Positions 29,430 to 42,200 of a DNA stretch of 64,000 bases are shown here, piece after piece. The stretch covers positions 536,001-600,000 of the forward strand of contig BROG01000243.1 in NCBI GenBank assembly GCA_030159075.1. Direction: 5' to 3'. Position numbers and translations under genes: made by a program. Origin of the DNA: Atrina japonica. Lineage: Eukaryota; Mollusca; Bivalvia; Pterioida; Pinnidae. A model generated the notes under the pieces. It was not told where the DNA came from and did no database searches. It was given only the letters and a program-made list of their open reading frames with translations. Numbering within the stretch: the first letter of the stretch is position 1; the number at the start of each line of letters is the position of its first letter.

Positions 29430-31639
29430 CGCATAAAATTGTGTACATTCCAAACCTGCTATACGCAATATTTTATAAATACAGGGCAATATGTCTGACC
29501 TAAGAAGATTTTTAATCTACAATGGTACCTGCCTTGACAGACCATCCTTTCTACCACTGAAAAACAGATGGTCTTACAAGACAGGTGGTCTCTCAAAATG
29601 TGGTCTCAAAAGACAGGTGGTCTTTCAAAATGACAATGGTCTCAAAAGACAGGATCTACTGTACATACAAGAACATACAGATCTGATCTGACAAGTACTT
29701 GTGCGCTAGGTGACTTACTTGTCCAATATGGTGGAGTTTTCCAATGTGTGTTGTCCATCAAAGCGCAGTCCATCAGAGATCTTTTACAAGCAGGATGTTT
29801 TCTTCGTTTTACTTTCTCATATGGTGGAAGATTCCAATACGAGGCTAGGTAAAAAAAAAATTGAAAAAAAATGACAAAATCTCAGATTTAAGTGAAATGA
29901 AAAATAGATTTCTGTTTTGTGGTTGTATTCTTCATCAAGAAAATCTCATTTATAAGATGGCCCCAGCTCATCAAGAATTTCTCACTTATAAGGAGATGTA
30001 TCCAGCTCATCAAGGACTTCTCACTTATAAGGAGATGTATCCAGCTCATCAAGGATTTCTCACTTGTAAGGAGATGTGCTCAGCTCATCAAGGATTTCTC
30101 ACTTATAAGGAGATGTATCCAGCTCATCAAGGACTTCTCACTTATAAGGAGATGTATCCAGCTCATCAAGGACTTCTCACTTATAAGGAGATGTATCCAG
30201 CTCATCAAGGATTTCTCACTTGTAAGGAGATGTGCTCAGCTCATCAAGGATTTCTCACTTATAAGGAGATGTGCTCAGCTCATCAAGGATTTCTCACTTA
30301 TAAGGAGATGTCCCCAGCTCATCGAGGATTTCTCACTTATAAGGAGATGTATCCAGCTCATCAAGGATTTCTCATTTGTAAGGAGATGTGCCCAGCTCAT
30401 CAAGGATTTCTCATTTGTAAGGAGATGTGCCCAGCTCATCAAGGATTTCTCACTTATAAGGAGATGTGCCCAGCTCATCAAGGATTTCTCACTTATAAGG
30501 AGATGTCCCCAGCTCATGCAGAATTTCTCACTTATAAATAAATGTCCAAAAGTCATCAAGAATTTCTCACTTAAAAGGAGATATCACCAGCTTTTGGTGA
30601 AGGGCCAAAAATTTTGATTTATGTCTTGGACTGAAGCTTATGTAATGTGGCTTCTACCATGACATACGATCCCCAAGCCTGGAGTTTCATTACCTATGCT
30701 GAGTAGCCATGACATTTTGAAAAGAAGATTTAAAAGACCATTAGCTGTGTTTACCCAAAACATTTAATTCAATTTTTTTTTTCTACTTTAACAGCTTGTA
30801 CTTGATGTACAATAACAAATAAGAACTATACACAGGCATAAAAAAAAAATCTTATATTCCTATATATTTTGTGAAGATAAGGTCAGGTCCAGTGTGGTAT
30901 TCATATATAAATAGTAAGGATGAATAAATCAACTGAAAGTGAGTAATTACCAAAATGTGTTACTCAAGCAAATTCCACAAAATATATAGGAATTTAAGAA
31001 TCTTTATGACTCTGTACATCTCTTTTTTTTGTTATTGCACATCAATCTAAGTAGTAAAAAGGAAAAGAAAATATTCTGAAAAAAAAAACACGGCTAGTGT
31101 CCCTTTAAGCAAGACCCGGTACCCGAAATTGAACCTTAGACTACTTGCTTACAAAGTCGATGCTCCTGTCAACAAAGTAGTTTTCCTAATGTTTAGTCTA
31201 TCCAAGATAACTTGGACACATGCTTATGTAACACATCAAGTCTAAATTAAACCATTAAAGGGGTGACAGGCTAGTTTCTGACACAAAACAACTAGCTACA
31301 GTAATACATGGAAACAGGGCAAGAAGGAAAAAAGTGTTACCTGTACACCCCTACTTTAGGTTTTGGCTGAACCCGGATGTGTCATTTTATCTTGGTAGGC
31401 CTATAAGATGAGAATTTTCCTCCAGTTAGATAAATTTTTCCCATTTCCAAACTTTTGCAGCAATGTTAAGATTTCATTTTTCCCAATTAAACACCTACAA
31501 ATGAGCCAATATCCTTCTTTTTCACCATTATGGAATCACATCCGTGCCTGTACATATACTTGTTTATATATATTCACCAGTGCCTAGGCTTGACAGAGTT
31601 ATTGTTCTTGTTTCTGTTGCAATATTATAGTATATATAT

Positions 31640-31684
<45 letters not shown>

Positions 31685-34600
31685 TATATTTAACAGGTTT
31701 GTTTTAACCCTTTGAAGGAGACCGGAAAATCGGCCATAGCATAAATGCCTGTATACCCTGGTGACTGTTTTTCCGGCCAATAAGTTATTCCATTATTTAG
31801 AATTTTCTATAGCTCTCACTGACCAATCAGAGCTCCTATAACATCTTGTATTTGCTAAATCATGCTTCCAGTGAAACTATAGAACATTTTCAGAAATATT
31901 TCTCGGTAATCTGGCCAAACATTATGAGTAAAAGGCACTCTACCCTGTAAACAGCTGATCAAGGTCTTGAACTGTTGTTGAATTCTAATAATGGGGAAAG
32001 TCTAGGTAACGATGGATAGGGACAAAGCAATTTTGAATGGGAGTAAGATTCAGATGACTCTGAAGATAATTGTAAAAGTAGTGATTTATCGTAATAATCA
32101 ATTTAAAAACAAACAAATAAAGGAAATGAGAGCGATTTGAATTTTTCAGGAGCCTAGGGTGGGAGAATGGCTCATTTCAGGTGGCCAGGGTTCAAAGGAT
32201 TAAAGTTGTTCATATGTCATGCTTGGAATTTTTCTTTTGTAAGAAGAATTCATAACCTTCAGGTGAGGTACCACAAATGAAGACCTGGGCTAAAGACTAC
32301 TGCAGTAAGGCTGCTGTAACATGTGATTTTCATACCTGAAATTTACTGCCGAAATTGGGTAGTTTCCTCTTCAATAATTTGTGCAACCCCCCCCCAAAAA
32401 AAAAGAAAAGAAAGAAAGACTAAAAATTCACAATTTATCAATCATGTAATTTTGTTACTGTGTATCTAAGTGTACAGGGGTGCATTTAAGTGAACAGGGG
32501 TGTATACGAGTGTATGCATTATAATGTACTTACAATTTCATAACTGATGAAGTGTACATTGATGTATGTAAGTGTACATATAAGTGTATTATGAGTGTAT
32601 GCATTACTTACGATTCTTAACTGATGGAGTGTACAGGGATATATGTATGTGAACATTGGTGTATGTAAGTGTACAAGGTGTATTTGAAAGTACAGGGTGT
32701 TTAAGAGTGCACAGGGTGTATTTAAATGTACAGGGTGTATCTAAGTGTACAGGGGTGCATTTAACAGAACAGGGGTGTATATGAGTGAATGCATTACTTA
32801 CCATTCTTAACTGATGGAGTGTACAGGGATATATGTGTACATTGGTGTATGTAAGTGTACAGGGTGTATTTAAAAGTTCAGAGGTATATTTGAGTGTGCA
32901 GGGTGTATCTAAGTGTACAGGCATGTATTTAAAGTGTACAGCAGTGTCTACGAGTATATGTACTTACAATTCCATAAAGGAGGAGCTTGTAGATTTCTGT
33001 CGTCTCCATTACATTTTACACCTGGTTTGCTGCAGTCTTTGTTCCTTCTTCTCTTTCTGTTTTTGTTTTTCTTCTTCTTTCTTTCCCTTCTTCTGCGTCT
33101 TCTATCTTCAATTTCCTTGCGCCTGCAGAGGGAAAACAAAATGTGTTTGTTTGGCTGAATGGTGGTTTACACCACACTCGACAAATGTTTGAGTTCTTTG
33201 GTGGCAGACAGTTTTTAATGGTGGAGGTGAGAACACTGGTTACAGTGTACCCGGGAAGAGACCACCAGCAAACTTTTTCACAAAATCAGCTTAGGTTCTA
33301 TTGACACCATAACCCGAGAGGCGAGAGACTTTATTGTTTAAAGTGTGATGCTCTAACCACTTGGCCACAGTGGCCACCACCAACACCCCCCCCCCCTTCG
33401 CCAAAATGTATTCAGAGAAACACTATACTCCCCGGTGCTACATCATTTAACATACCTATGTGAAAATTCCTATAAATTCCCAATGCGCTTAATTTATATA
33501 ACCGTTTTAGACCAAACAGGGTGGTACAAAAATAGGGAAAAGAGGTGGGTGCTTATTGGTACCAATTAATAGTCAAATTAACATAAAACGGTTAATTTTT
33601 TTTATAAGGCACGATAGTTAAGTAGTAGTTATTACCAAGGCCACCAATCAACATTCTTTTGTTGCTGGGGGCTAGAAATAAACTGCCACCTACGGTTTCT
33701 GGTCCACACCTCCTCATCAACCGGCTAGAAAAGATACTCAACCATGTGTAACAAAAAAAAAAAAAAAAAAAAAATGAGTAAATCTGAACATCGGGATGAA
33801 GGGCGCTTATTGGATAGAATACGGTAAAAATAAAAGTTGAGTTTTTATGGTAATTTTTTTATCATTCAATCTAATTTTTTGTAAATTTTGTTACCTTTCT
33901 AATTTTTTGACATCTTCCTCACAGTCACACAAATCTCCGTCAGAATTAGAAAAAGAATCGAGATAACCAGGTCCCAGACTACTGCCTCCGTACTCTTGTA
34001 AAAATGAATTCTTGGGCTTGGAATCTTTCAAGTGTTTCCTGTATGTCTAAAAATAAAAAACAACGTACAGATAAAAACATACAGAATGCAGGTCAGCTTT
34101 CTGTTGTAATTTGAAATCACAAGAATCTGTTAAAATGTGACGTTAACAGACAAACAAACAATTCCCACTGGATAAGTGTATCCAATTGGAAAAGTGTATC
34201 CAAATAAATAAATTGGTATTTTCAGTTTTACAGAAATTGTTTTTTTTTTTTTTTTTTTTACTGTGCATGAATAGAAAACACTTGAGATTGGATAAAACGA
34301 TTAAATTTTAAGGGGTTGAGGGGACAATGTGATTTTGACCATAAGGTCTCTTCCTTAGTCAGCACTGGTTTGGACACTCACTAGATTTCTTAGTTTTGTT
34401 TTGTTAGAATGGTGTATCATGCCATACTCAACAATTTTTCAATAATATGGCGGCAGTCGGTATTTAATGGTGGAGGAGAGAACCCAGTTCCAATGTAAGT
34501 AAACTGGACTTGAACCTGGGCTAACTAAAAGTGAGAGACTTTGTGGTTCATCAAAGTTCAATGCCCCACCACTCGGCCACAGAAGCCCCATATTTCTCAG

Positions 34601-35344
34601 CTATCTGTGTAGGCAGGGATAGAAATTAAACTCTGCAATTAAGGAGCCATCTGGGCTCGTAAGTCACATTCGGATTTGCCCATTTCAAGGAACGGTTAAG
34701 TCCACTGTCAGAAATCTAATTTTTAGAAATCTAAATTATATAATAATTGTACATGTGATATGAACTTGTTCACTCCTGAATTATGACAAAAGACCATACT
34801 ATTTATAGATTTGGGTGAGTCTAAATGTGACCACAGGGGTCGAGGAGTTAAATTTGGCTACCATTTTGAAATAACTGTGGAGGCGGAAAGAACACCTTAC
34901 CCGTAGATCCTCCAACATTTTCCTATATTCCTGGATCATCTCATCCAGTTTCTCTTTGTGAGTTTTCCATTCATTTGGGTCCTGATACAGAATTTTGTCG
35001 CAAGACACTGTACTGTTGGGCAGAACCCGACATCTTCTGTCAAATGGTTGTAAACCTACAAATAAAGAGATGGTATTACATAAGAGTGCTGACTGAAGAA
35101 AGTACAAATTAATTTTTTTTAGATGTGCTTGACAGAAGTCATTTCTACAGATACAATAAAACCTCTTTATCATGACTCTCCTTTCATTTGCCCCCTCACT
35201 GTATGCAACGATCTTTGAAAGTCGACTTTTCCAACTTTACATATAATTTCATTTAAGGTTTCTCTCGCCCTATCACCAAACCCCTTTAAAATGCCAAATT
35301 TTGGTTGAACGAATGGTGGCAATATAATGAGGTTTTACTATATT

Positions 35345-35379
<35 letters not shown>

Positions 35380-36225
35380 CATATATATAATATATTGTTA
35401 TCAGTGGAATCTTGTTATCATGAAACTCATGGGACCACCTCAGTTAAGGGTTGGACGGCCCCTTCACAGAGTTTCACAAAGCTCTTCATCATTTTGATTT
35501 ATCATACGAGGCCACTTGCTGTGTTCTAGTGGCAGATCATTTGAATTCGAAAGTGGGAGGTTCCAGATCTGAGTGTAAAAACTTTAAAAAAAAAAAATTA
35601 TAGTGACTGTTCCTTCGCCAAGCACTCGGCATACTTCATGATAATCATTGGTTTTTGTGATGATATGGAAGGCATGGAATGTTAAAGATTGCAATCAGTA
35701 TGTAGCACAGGTCAAATTTGTAGCACATCAAAAGTTGGTGACATCTTCATATAAGTAAAAATTTCTTGGTGGGATGTTAACCCATTCACCCCTAAAGACA
35801 CATTTGGACCGGTCTAAGTCACTGATTTTCAGAAGAGTCCATTGTTTTTCAGGGGTTGATGGGCTAAACAACAATGAAACAAAAAAACAAAACATAATAA
35901 TAATATATTGCTATTAACTGAAAAAATATTGTTTAACTGTCACAGCAAATTGCTTTAAACATTCAAAAACCAAAGTTAAACATTTGAAAAAAAAAACCAA
36001 GATGTGTTTGTGAAACACAAATGCTCCCGGTCCCAACAAATTTCTATGCTGGCAAAATATTTCCTAAAAAAAAAAAATATGTCCTACATTTTGACCCCAC
36101 CCCACCCCCTGGGGCATGTGATGTCAGTGAGGTGTGAGCAACCCTTAGATGAACTTACAGTCCAAGTTTGGTTACTGTATCACAATCCAAACTTGAAATA
36201 TTATACATGTAAGCGGAACAGAATT

Positions 36226-36277
<52 letters not shown>

Positions 36278-39200
36278 ATGGGCGATCCAAACACTATATG
36301 CCCCCGACAGACCTTTAAGGCCATGAGCATAAAAAAACTAGTCCATTATCCTTACCTGGTATGTCATGTATATTACTCAGGTCAGACGTATCTATGTTCC
36401 CAAAAGTTTTCAAGTATGACCTTTTCGTCCTGATGAATGTCGGTTGAAAATCTACAACAGTACAATTTAAGACATTGATCATTTACATATCGTAAAATAA
36501 TGAAATTTGTAACAACATAATAACTGTAAGATCGACACTTGGCCTAATGCCAGGCTATAACAACCTCAGGGCCTCTGTGACCAAGCGGTTAGAGCATCGC
36601 GCTTTGAACCATGAAGTCTCTCACTTCTGGCCAAAACTCAAAAGACTTCATATTCATACCAGATCTAACGTGTTTTTTAAGGAATTCCATCTGTATCCTC
36701 TTTTCATCTTCATCTATGCCATCTTTTGAATTACGACACACACATTTCCGTTTTCGTCTCGGTACAAAAGAGTTGTCTTTCTGCATATTTTCATCTCCGT
36801 ACACTTCATTAGATCGACACTTCATCAGTCTCGGTAACTTGCGCCCTGGTTCCTGCACACATTTATATTTCTGCAAATACATTACCGTACAAAACATTAC
36901 AAACATTACTTTCTTTTATTTTGAATAGTGTTTTATGCCACACTCAACAATTTTTCAGTTATACGGTGGCAGCCAGTTTTATTGGTGGAGGAGAGAACCC
37001 AGTTACAATGTACCCGGGAAGAGACCACCGGCCTTCCAGAACTAAACTGGCAAACTTACTCACAGCAATCAGCTTAGGTTCCAGTGGGGCTTGAACCTGC
37101 GCTGACCAGAAGGGAGACAATTCGTGGTTCAAAGCACGAAGCTCTAACCAATCCGCCACAGAGTCCCCTACTTTCTTATAGCAGGAAGGTAATGGCCAAG
37201 ACCATAATGTCACTGGCAAAATGCTTATTAAATATACTGCTTGAAGTAGTCCATTGGTCAAGGTTTGCTAGATAATGTCCAGTTATCAGGAACTAGAAAC
37301 TCTTGCCATGGTTATGGATTGGCTTTAAATCCACAATATTTCAGCTAAGTCAAAATTCTGCCCTGATTTTAACTCACCAACCCCTGAAAAACATTGGACT
37401 CTTCTGTAAATCAATGACTTAAGTCAGTCCAAATGTGTCTTTATGGGTGAATGAGTTAAGTTACTTTTTGGGGGGTAAAATCAGGGAGACTTTACCAAAA
37501 AAAAAGAAGTAACTTAAAATTTGGGCAGAATTTCTGCCTATATTTCAACATGCAACATCATTTGAAGAAAAAAACCCAAATGTTTAATTAACATGTCTGT
37601 GCAAACTGTTAGTACAATAGCAAAATTTCTCATTGACTCATTCACCCCCATAGACACTTTTGGACTGACCCAATTCATTGATTTACAGAACAGTCCATTG
37701 TTTTTCAGGGGTTGATGAATTAAACTACTAACTAATCGAGACTATTGGTTTTTGGGGAGAACAGTTTTCCAGTTGTTAGACTCCTATTCACTCGTTTGAA
37801 GGTGGTGACCGTTTCTTCTCAAAGTGTCACGGAGGCTCAGTGGTTAGCCTAGTCACTTCTCTTTAAAATGACCCAAGGTCAGTCCTGGGATCGGTGTGAT
37901 TAATGGCAAGACAGCCTAGTCGGACATGTGGGTTTTTCTCTGGGTAATCAATTGCCTCCCAAGGTAAGTACATACTCAGTCAACAAGAAACATTTATATA
38001 AGTACCAGTAGGACATGTGGGTTTTCTCTGGCTACTCAGATTTCCTCCCTAGGTAAGTATATCCTCAGTCAACCAGAGGCATTCTAGGAAGCGACATTCT
38101 AGGAGAACTTTGAGCCCTAAGAGAATATCAGAATACTCAAGATACCGAGTGGACAGATTATACTGTAGCATATGTAAATTTGTTGAAGGCAAAATGCTGT
38201 CGGAAGCTGAAATTGTTGCAATAACAATGTTTAGAGAAAACCTATAAGTTACCTGCCCTTCTTTACATGGCGGCTGGTTTTCAAGCTTCGAGCACTGTTT
38301 GTAAATCCTGCGTTGTTTTGGGGTAGCGTACTGCAGTAGATCTTCAGGGATACTCGGCATGTTGATCAAATTTTCCAGGAAGTTCTTCTTCTGTTCTCGC
38401 ATCAGTTCTTTCAATTTTTTGGTGGAAATTTTGCTACAAAAGAATTCCGACTTCAGATAAAAATGTAAACAATTGCAAACGTGTATGGAATAAAAAGTAT
38501 AGATTTTTTCTGGGCTGCCAACAATTTTTAGTGACTTCGTCCCCAATTTATTTTCGCCTCTTTGGTTCCTCATTGCCAATGGGCAAATTCAAAACAGGGC
38601 AATTTCAAAACAATAAATTCATCTATTTTTAAACATTTTAGAGAGTATCTATCATATGTTTTATTTTAAAGAACACACAAAATTGTTTGAAAAACTTTAA
38701 CCCTTTCACCCCTGAATATCTGAGTAGTATGCTCTTTCTATTGTTTCAGGCCAGTCTCTTTCTATTGTTTCAGGCCAGTCACTTTCTATTGTTTCAGGCC
38801 AGTCTCTTTCTATTGTTTCAGGCCAGTCTCTTTCTATTGTTTCAGGCCAGTCTCTTTCTATTGTTTCAGGCCAGTCTCTTTCTATTGTTTCAGGCCAGTC
38901 TCTTTCTATTGTTTCAGGCCAGTTTATTATGGTCTGTAGAGTTGAAAGGGTTAATGTAAGCATGCAGAAAGAAGTCTTGCACTAGTAATAATTATTATGC
39001 TTGTTATAATTTGGGTCAAAATTAGGTTACAGCAACCAGCATCCCCTTACATTGTTGAGTAATGACTCTAGACCATGTGCATGTGAAGTTTCATGGCTGT
39101 AGCTGCAGTACTTTGCCCACAATGGACTGAAACAAAAAGCTTAACGAAGTACTACTCATATAGTAAATGACTAAGCCAAGTAAGCTGGAAATTTGGGTCA

Positions 39201-42200
39201 AAATTAGGCCACGGTGACCAGCATTCCTCTGCACTGTTGAGTAATGATCCTAGACAACGTGCATGTAAAGTTTCATGGCTGTAGCTGCAGTACTTTGCCC
39301 ACAATGGACTAAAACAAAATGCTTATCACAGGAAAAGGATGACACCGACGCCGAAGCAGTGACATCATATTGTAAACTGGAATTGTAACAAGTCTGGACA
39401 AATTTAAAATGGGAGAAACTGTTTGCAAGTATAGTAGGGTGAAAATAACATGGGGCAAAAATAAACCTGTACACAGTAAATAAAAACTTGAAAATTCAAG
39501 ATGACTTCTAGAAAATTCTCAAATTCTCAAAAGTGTTCTGAAATTTTCAATATAGTTTCCTGAAAATTCAAGATAATGTCTAAAAAATTCTTGAAAGTGT
39601 TTTGATATTTTCAAGATTGTTTCTTGAAAATTCAAGATAGTATCCTGAAATTTAAAAGATGAATCAAGGCCACATTGGGCCACCATAGGAAAGTCTTAGA
39701 ACAAAAATAAGTACAGTTCACAAAATATTCTTATTTAATGTCAAGGAAATTGAAAAAAAAAATTATCTCAAATTATATACCCTCTTTCCAAAAGAATAGT
39801 ATCTCTCCATGGTCTTCGAGTTTTCACAAATCCTCTGGCATCAACACTGAAAAATTAAAGGCAGAAATTTTGATGAGTGTATCAAGAAAATATGTCTCCA
39901 ACTCTCTGATTGACTTAAAACAGCAGTTTCTGAAGATGCTATAGATATTATTTCTATCTATATGGCATAGTGTACAGGGATTTCCCACCTTATCATATGG
40001 GTCCAAATAAGGCCCCTTTCCCAATGCAGAAAACAATGCATTTTTTCCAAATTTGAAGTTGAAATTTCCTAACTGAAGTCAAATGACAATGAATTTGAAG
40101 AAATTCTTGTATTTTCAGATAGTTTTGTGTATTTCAATTTTTATTTTTTTATTCATTTCAATAAAATGATGCTAAAATTCCTAACTCAAAAGGACCAGAC
40201 CAGGCCCCATTCCCAAAAGCATATGGAAAATTCCTGGTGTATGTTTGCAACATTGTTTATAATATTGTCTACATCTATGATTTGGTTATTGTTATTATCA
40301 CGGAATCACCTACCTCTAACTTACTCATCTAACTCACAGCCTAACATATAATGGATAGAAAAAGAGCTGGATAGATAGCAAGTGAGAATGGAGGGAAAGA
40401 AAGAGTGAGAGTGAGAGAAAGATTGATTTAGAGAAATACATATATAATAATAATGGATATACAGTGGAACCTGTCTTCAGGCACCACCCAATGTGCCACT
40501 GAAATGTGGTCTCTCAAGACAGGTGGTCTCTCAAAAGAATGATCATTTAACCAAATGGTTTTCAGAATGTGGTCTCAAGAGACTGGTGGTCTCTCAAAAG
40601 TATTTTATCTACATGATTTTTTAAGGCAATTCCAAATTTTTTCTATGTTGAGCGTCCACCCTGAATTCAAAAAACCTTATTACCTATTAGAAAAAAAAAA
40701 ACCCACACACACACACAACCTGAACAAAAACACAACACTCTTCAATTATATATAAGGTTATTGAGTTAAGATGAGTGACTGGGTTACTAATCAGAGTACG
40801 CTACAATACCCTGACTGTGCTAGAGTACTTTACATATTTGAAGGCAGATCTATATTAGCTTTATTTTATCTGAACACTATGTCTGCATCAAACCAACTGC
40901 AAAAGTAAAACACTTTCATTCCATGTTTTGTAAGGAACAATATGCATTTCCGGATTACCAACTGTGTGTTTTTTTTTACACATACAATGTCCTAAACCAA
41001 AGCGCATGCGGACACTTAACACAAAAAAAAAAATTAATTGGAATGGGTGGTTTTCAGAATGTGTTCTCAGAAAGACAGGTGGTCTTCCAGGACAGGTTCC
41101 ACTGTACTTTCTGTTTGTCATTGTTTTTTCGGACATACTTCTCTGGCTCTCGGTAAGACTTTATCAGCTTTAACATTGATCTTCCATCCATGTGCTCTGG
41201 AATGGGAACTCCGGCCATGTCCAGTATAGTCGGAGCCAGGTCAGCATTTACGACAACATTGGAGATCCTACAAAAGACAACGGAAACAAGATAACTCAAC
41301 AACAAGATGTGTTTGAGAAACACCTATGCCCCCGAAAGTTTAGCCATTCATTAAGATATAAAAGTTGTAAAAGTCTGGCAAATACATCTGAATTTTGGCC
41401 ATACCTCATCCTAGACCTAGTCTATATATGAAGCTCTATACCAAATCTTTTTACAATTTGAGAAAAGAATCTCATATTAACGGATAAAAACCAAAATATA
41501 CAAAACAGAAAAAAAAATGTGGCCCCCATCCCACCCTCTATCTTTCTTTCTTTTTTTTTATTTTTATATGGGGGCCAACCAAACATGACTTTAAATATGT
41601 TTTGTTTGTACAATATTATTTCACAAGTTAAAATTTTTTGTGTGGACAGAGTGATAAAACGTGGCCATGGACTTCATTTTAGTACACTGCTTTTGATATC
41701 AGTCCACCTGCTATTACAAGAATCATACAAATATTTATTCTAAGTATAAACCCTGAAAAATACTTTTTTTAACTGCACTCTCTTATAAGCAGCCCTAAAT
41801 CATACTATATTTATGGTATATCAAATTTGAGTGTATTCATTTTGAACATTTGATTGGCTCTCCTGGGTACACCATATAACAGTATAACCAGGTGAAGCAA
41901 GCAAAGGACACCTGCTACAGTGTCATTGTAAACAAACTAGCAACAGTTCCTATGCACAGTACTTAACACTTACTTAGATCGTGGTTTTACGCCCGGTCCT
42001 CTAATATACAGCGGAACTCTGACGTCAAAATCGTAGGGGAGAGCTTTACCTTTAATGACCCCAAACTGACCTAAATGGTAGCCATGATCAGATGTGTATA
42101 TAATGTATGTATTCTCCAGTTCGCCTAGATTCCAGAGCTCGTTGTATACCTGAGAAAGAGAGAGAGAGATGAGATAACATTGATAACAACATGTATATGT

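Larger units (their letters stand above)
29845..32454 (-). other. SULF intron 14, distal part
   Basis: Holds the 36-bp minisatellite (29966-30575), a foldback MITE (30731-31108), a partial repeat C (31437-31525) and a (TA)n tract (31631-31682). No exon recognised. Confidence 0.7.
35056..36355 (-). other. SULF intron 11
   Basis: 1.3 kb with a pogo-like MITE (35152-35341), (TA)n near 35348-35378, a TTAA mini-element (35777-35867) and a (CAGA)n tract (36227-36279). Confidence 0.75.
36871..38252 (-). other. SULF intron 9
   Basis: 1.38 kb with an S1 SINE (36921-37172, minus), two TTAA mini-elements (37369-37459, 37632-37723) and a duplicated 'GGACATGTGGGTTTTTCTCTG' block (about 37921 and 38008). 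Confidence 0.75.
38434..39780 (-). other. SULF intron 8
   Basis: 1.35 kb. Holds a 181-bp direct duplication (39009-39328), the TTAA element with an internal 24-bp array (38697-38954), and repeated 'TGAAAATTCAAGAT' blocks at 39485-39655. Confidence 0.75.
39847..41138 (-). other. SULF intron 7 with nested MITEs
   Basis: 1.29 kb containing dispersed repeat C (39997-40240) and a CAGTGGAACC MITE (40462-41104) split by a second MITE (40625-41046). Confidence 0.8.

Noticed and set aside
29074..29503. Long poly-Pro and poly-Gly reading frames on both strands
   Set aside because: They are translations of the poly-G tract in SULF intron 15 and have no other coding signal.
29861..30617. Reading frames of 226 and 232 residues with 12-residue repeats
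   Set aside because: They are frames through the 36-bp minisatellite. Two overlapping plus frames and one minus frame are open at once, as expected from repeat length, and they are intronic.
38687..38963. Repeat proteins 'LLFQASLF' (plus) and 'WPETIERD' (minus)
   Set aside because: Both read the same 24-bp array inside a TTAA-flanked element.
41102..41138. Alternative exon 7 donor at GTACAG (about 41107)
   Set aside because: It would leave phase 0, incompatible with exon 8; GTATGT at 41133-41138 gives the needed phase 2.
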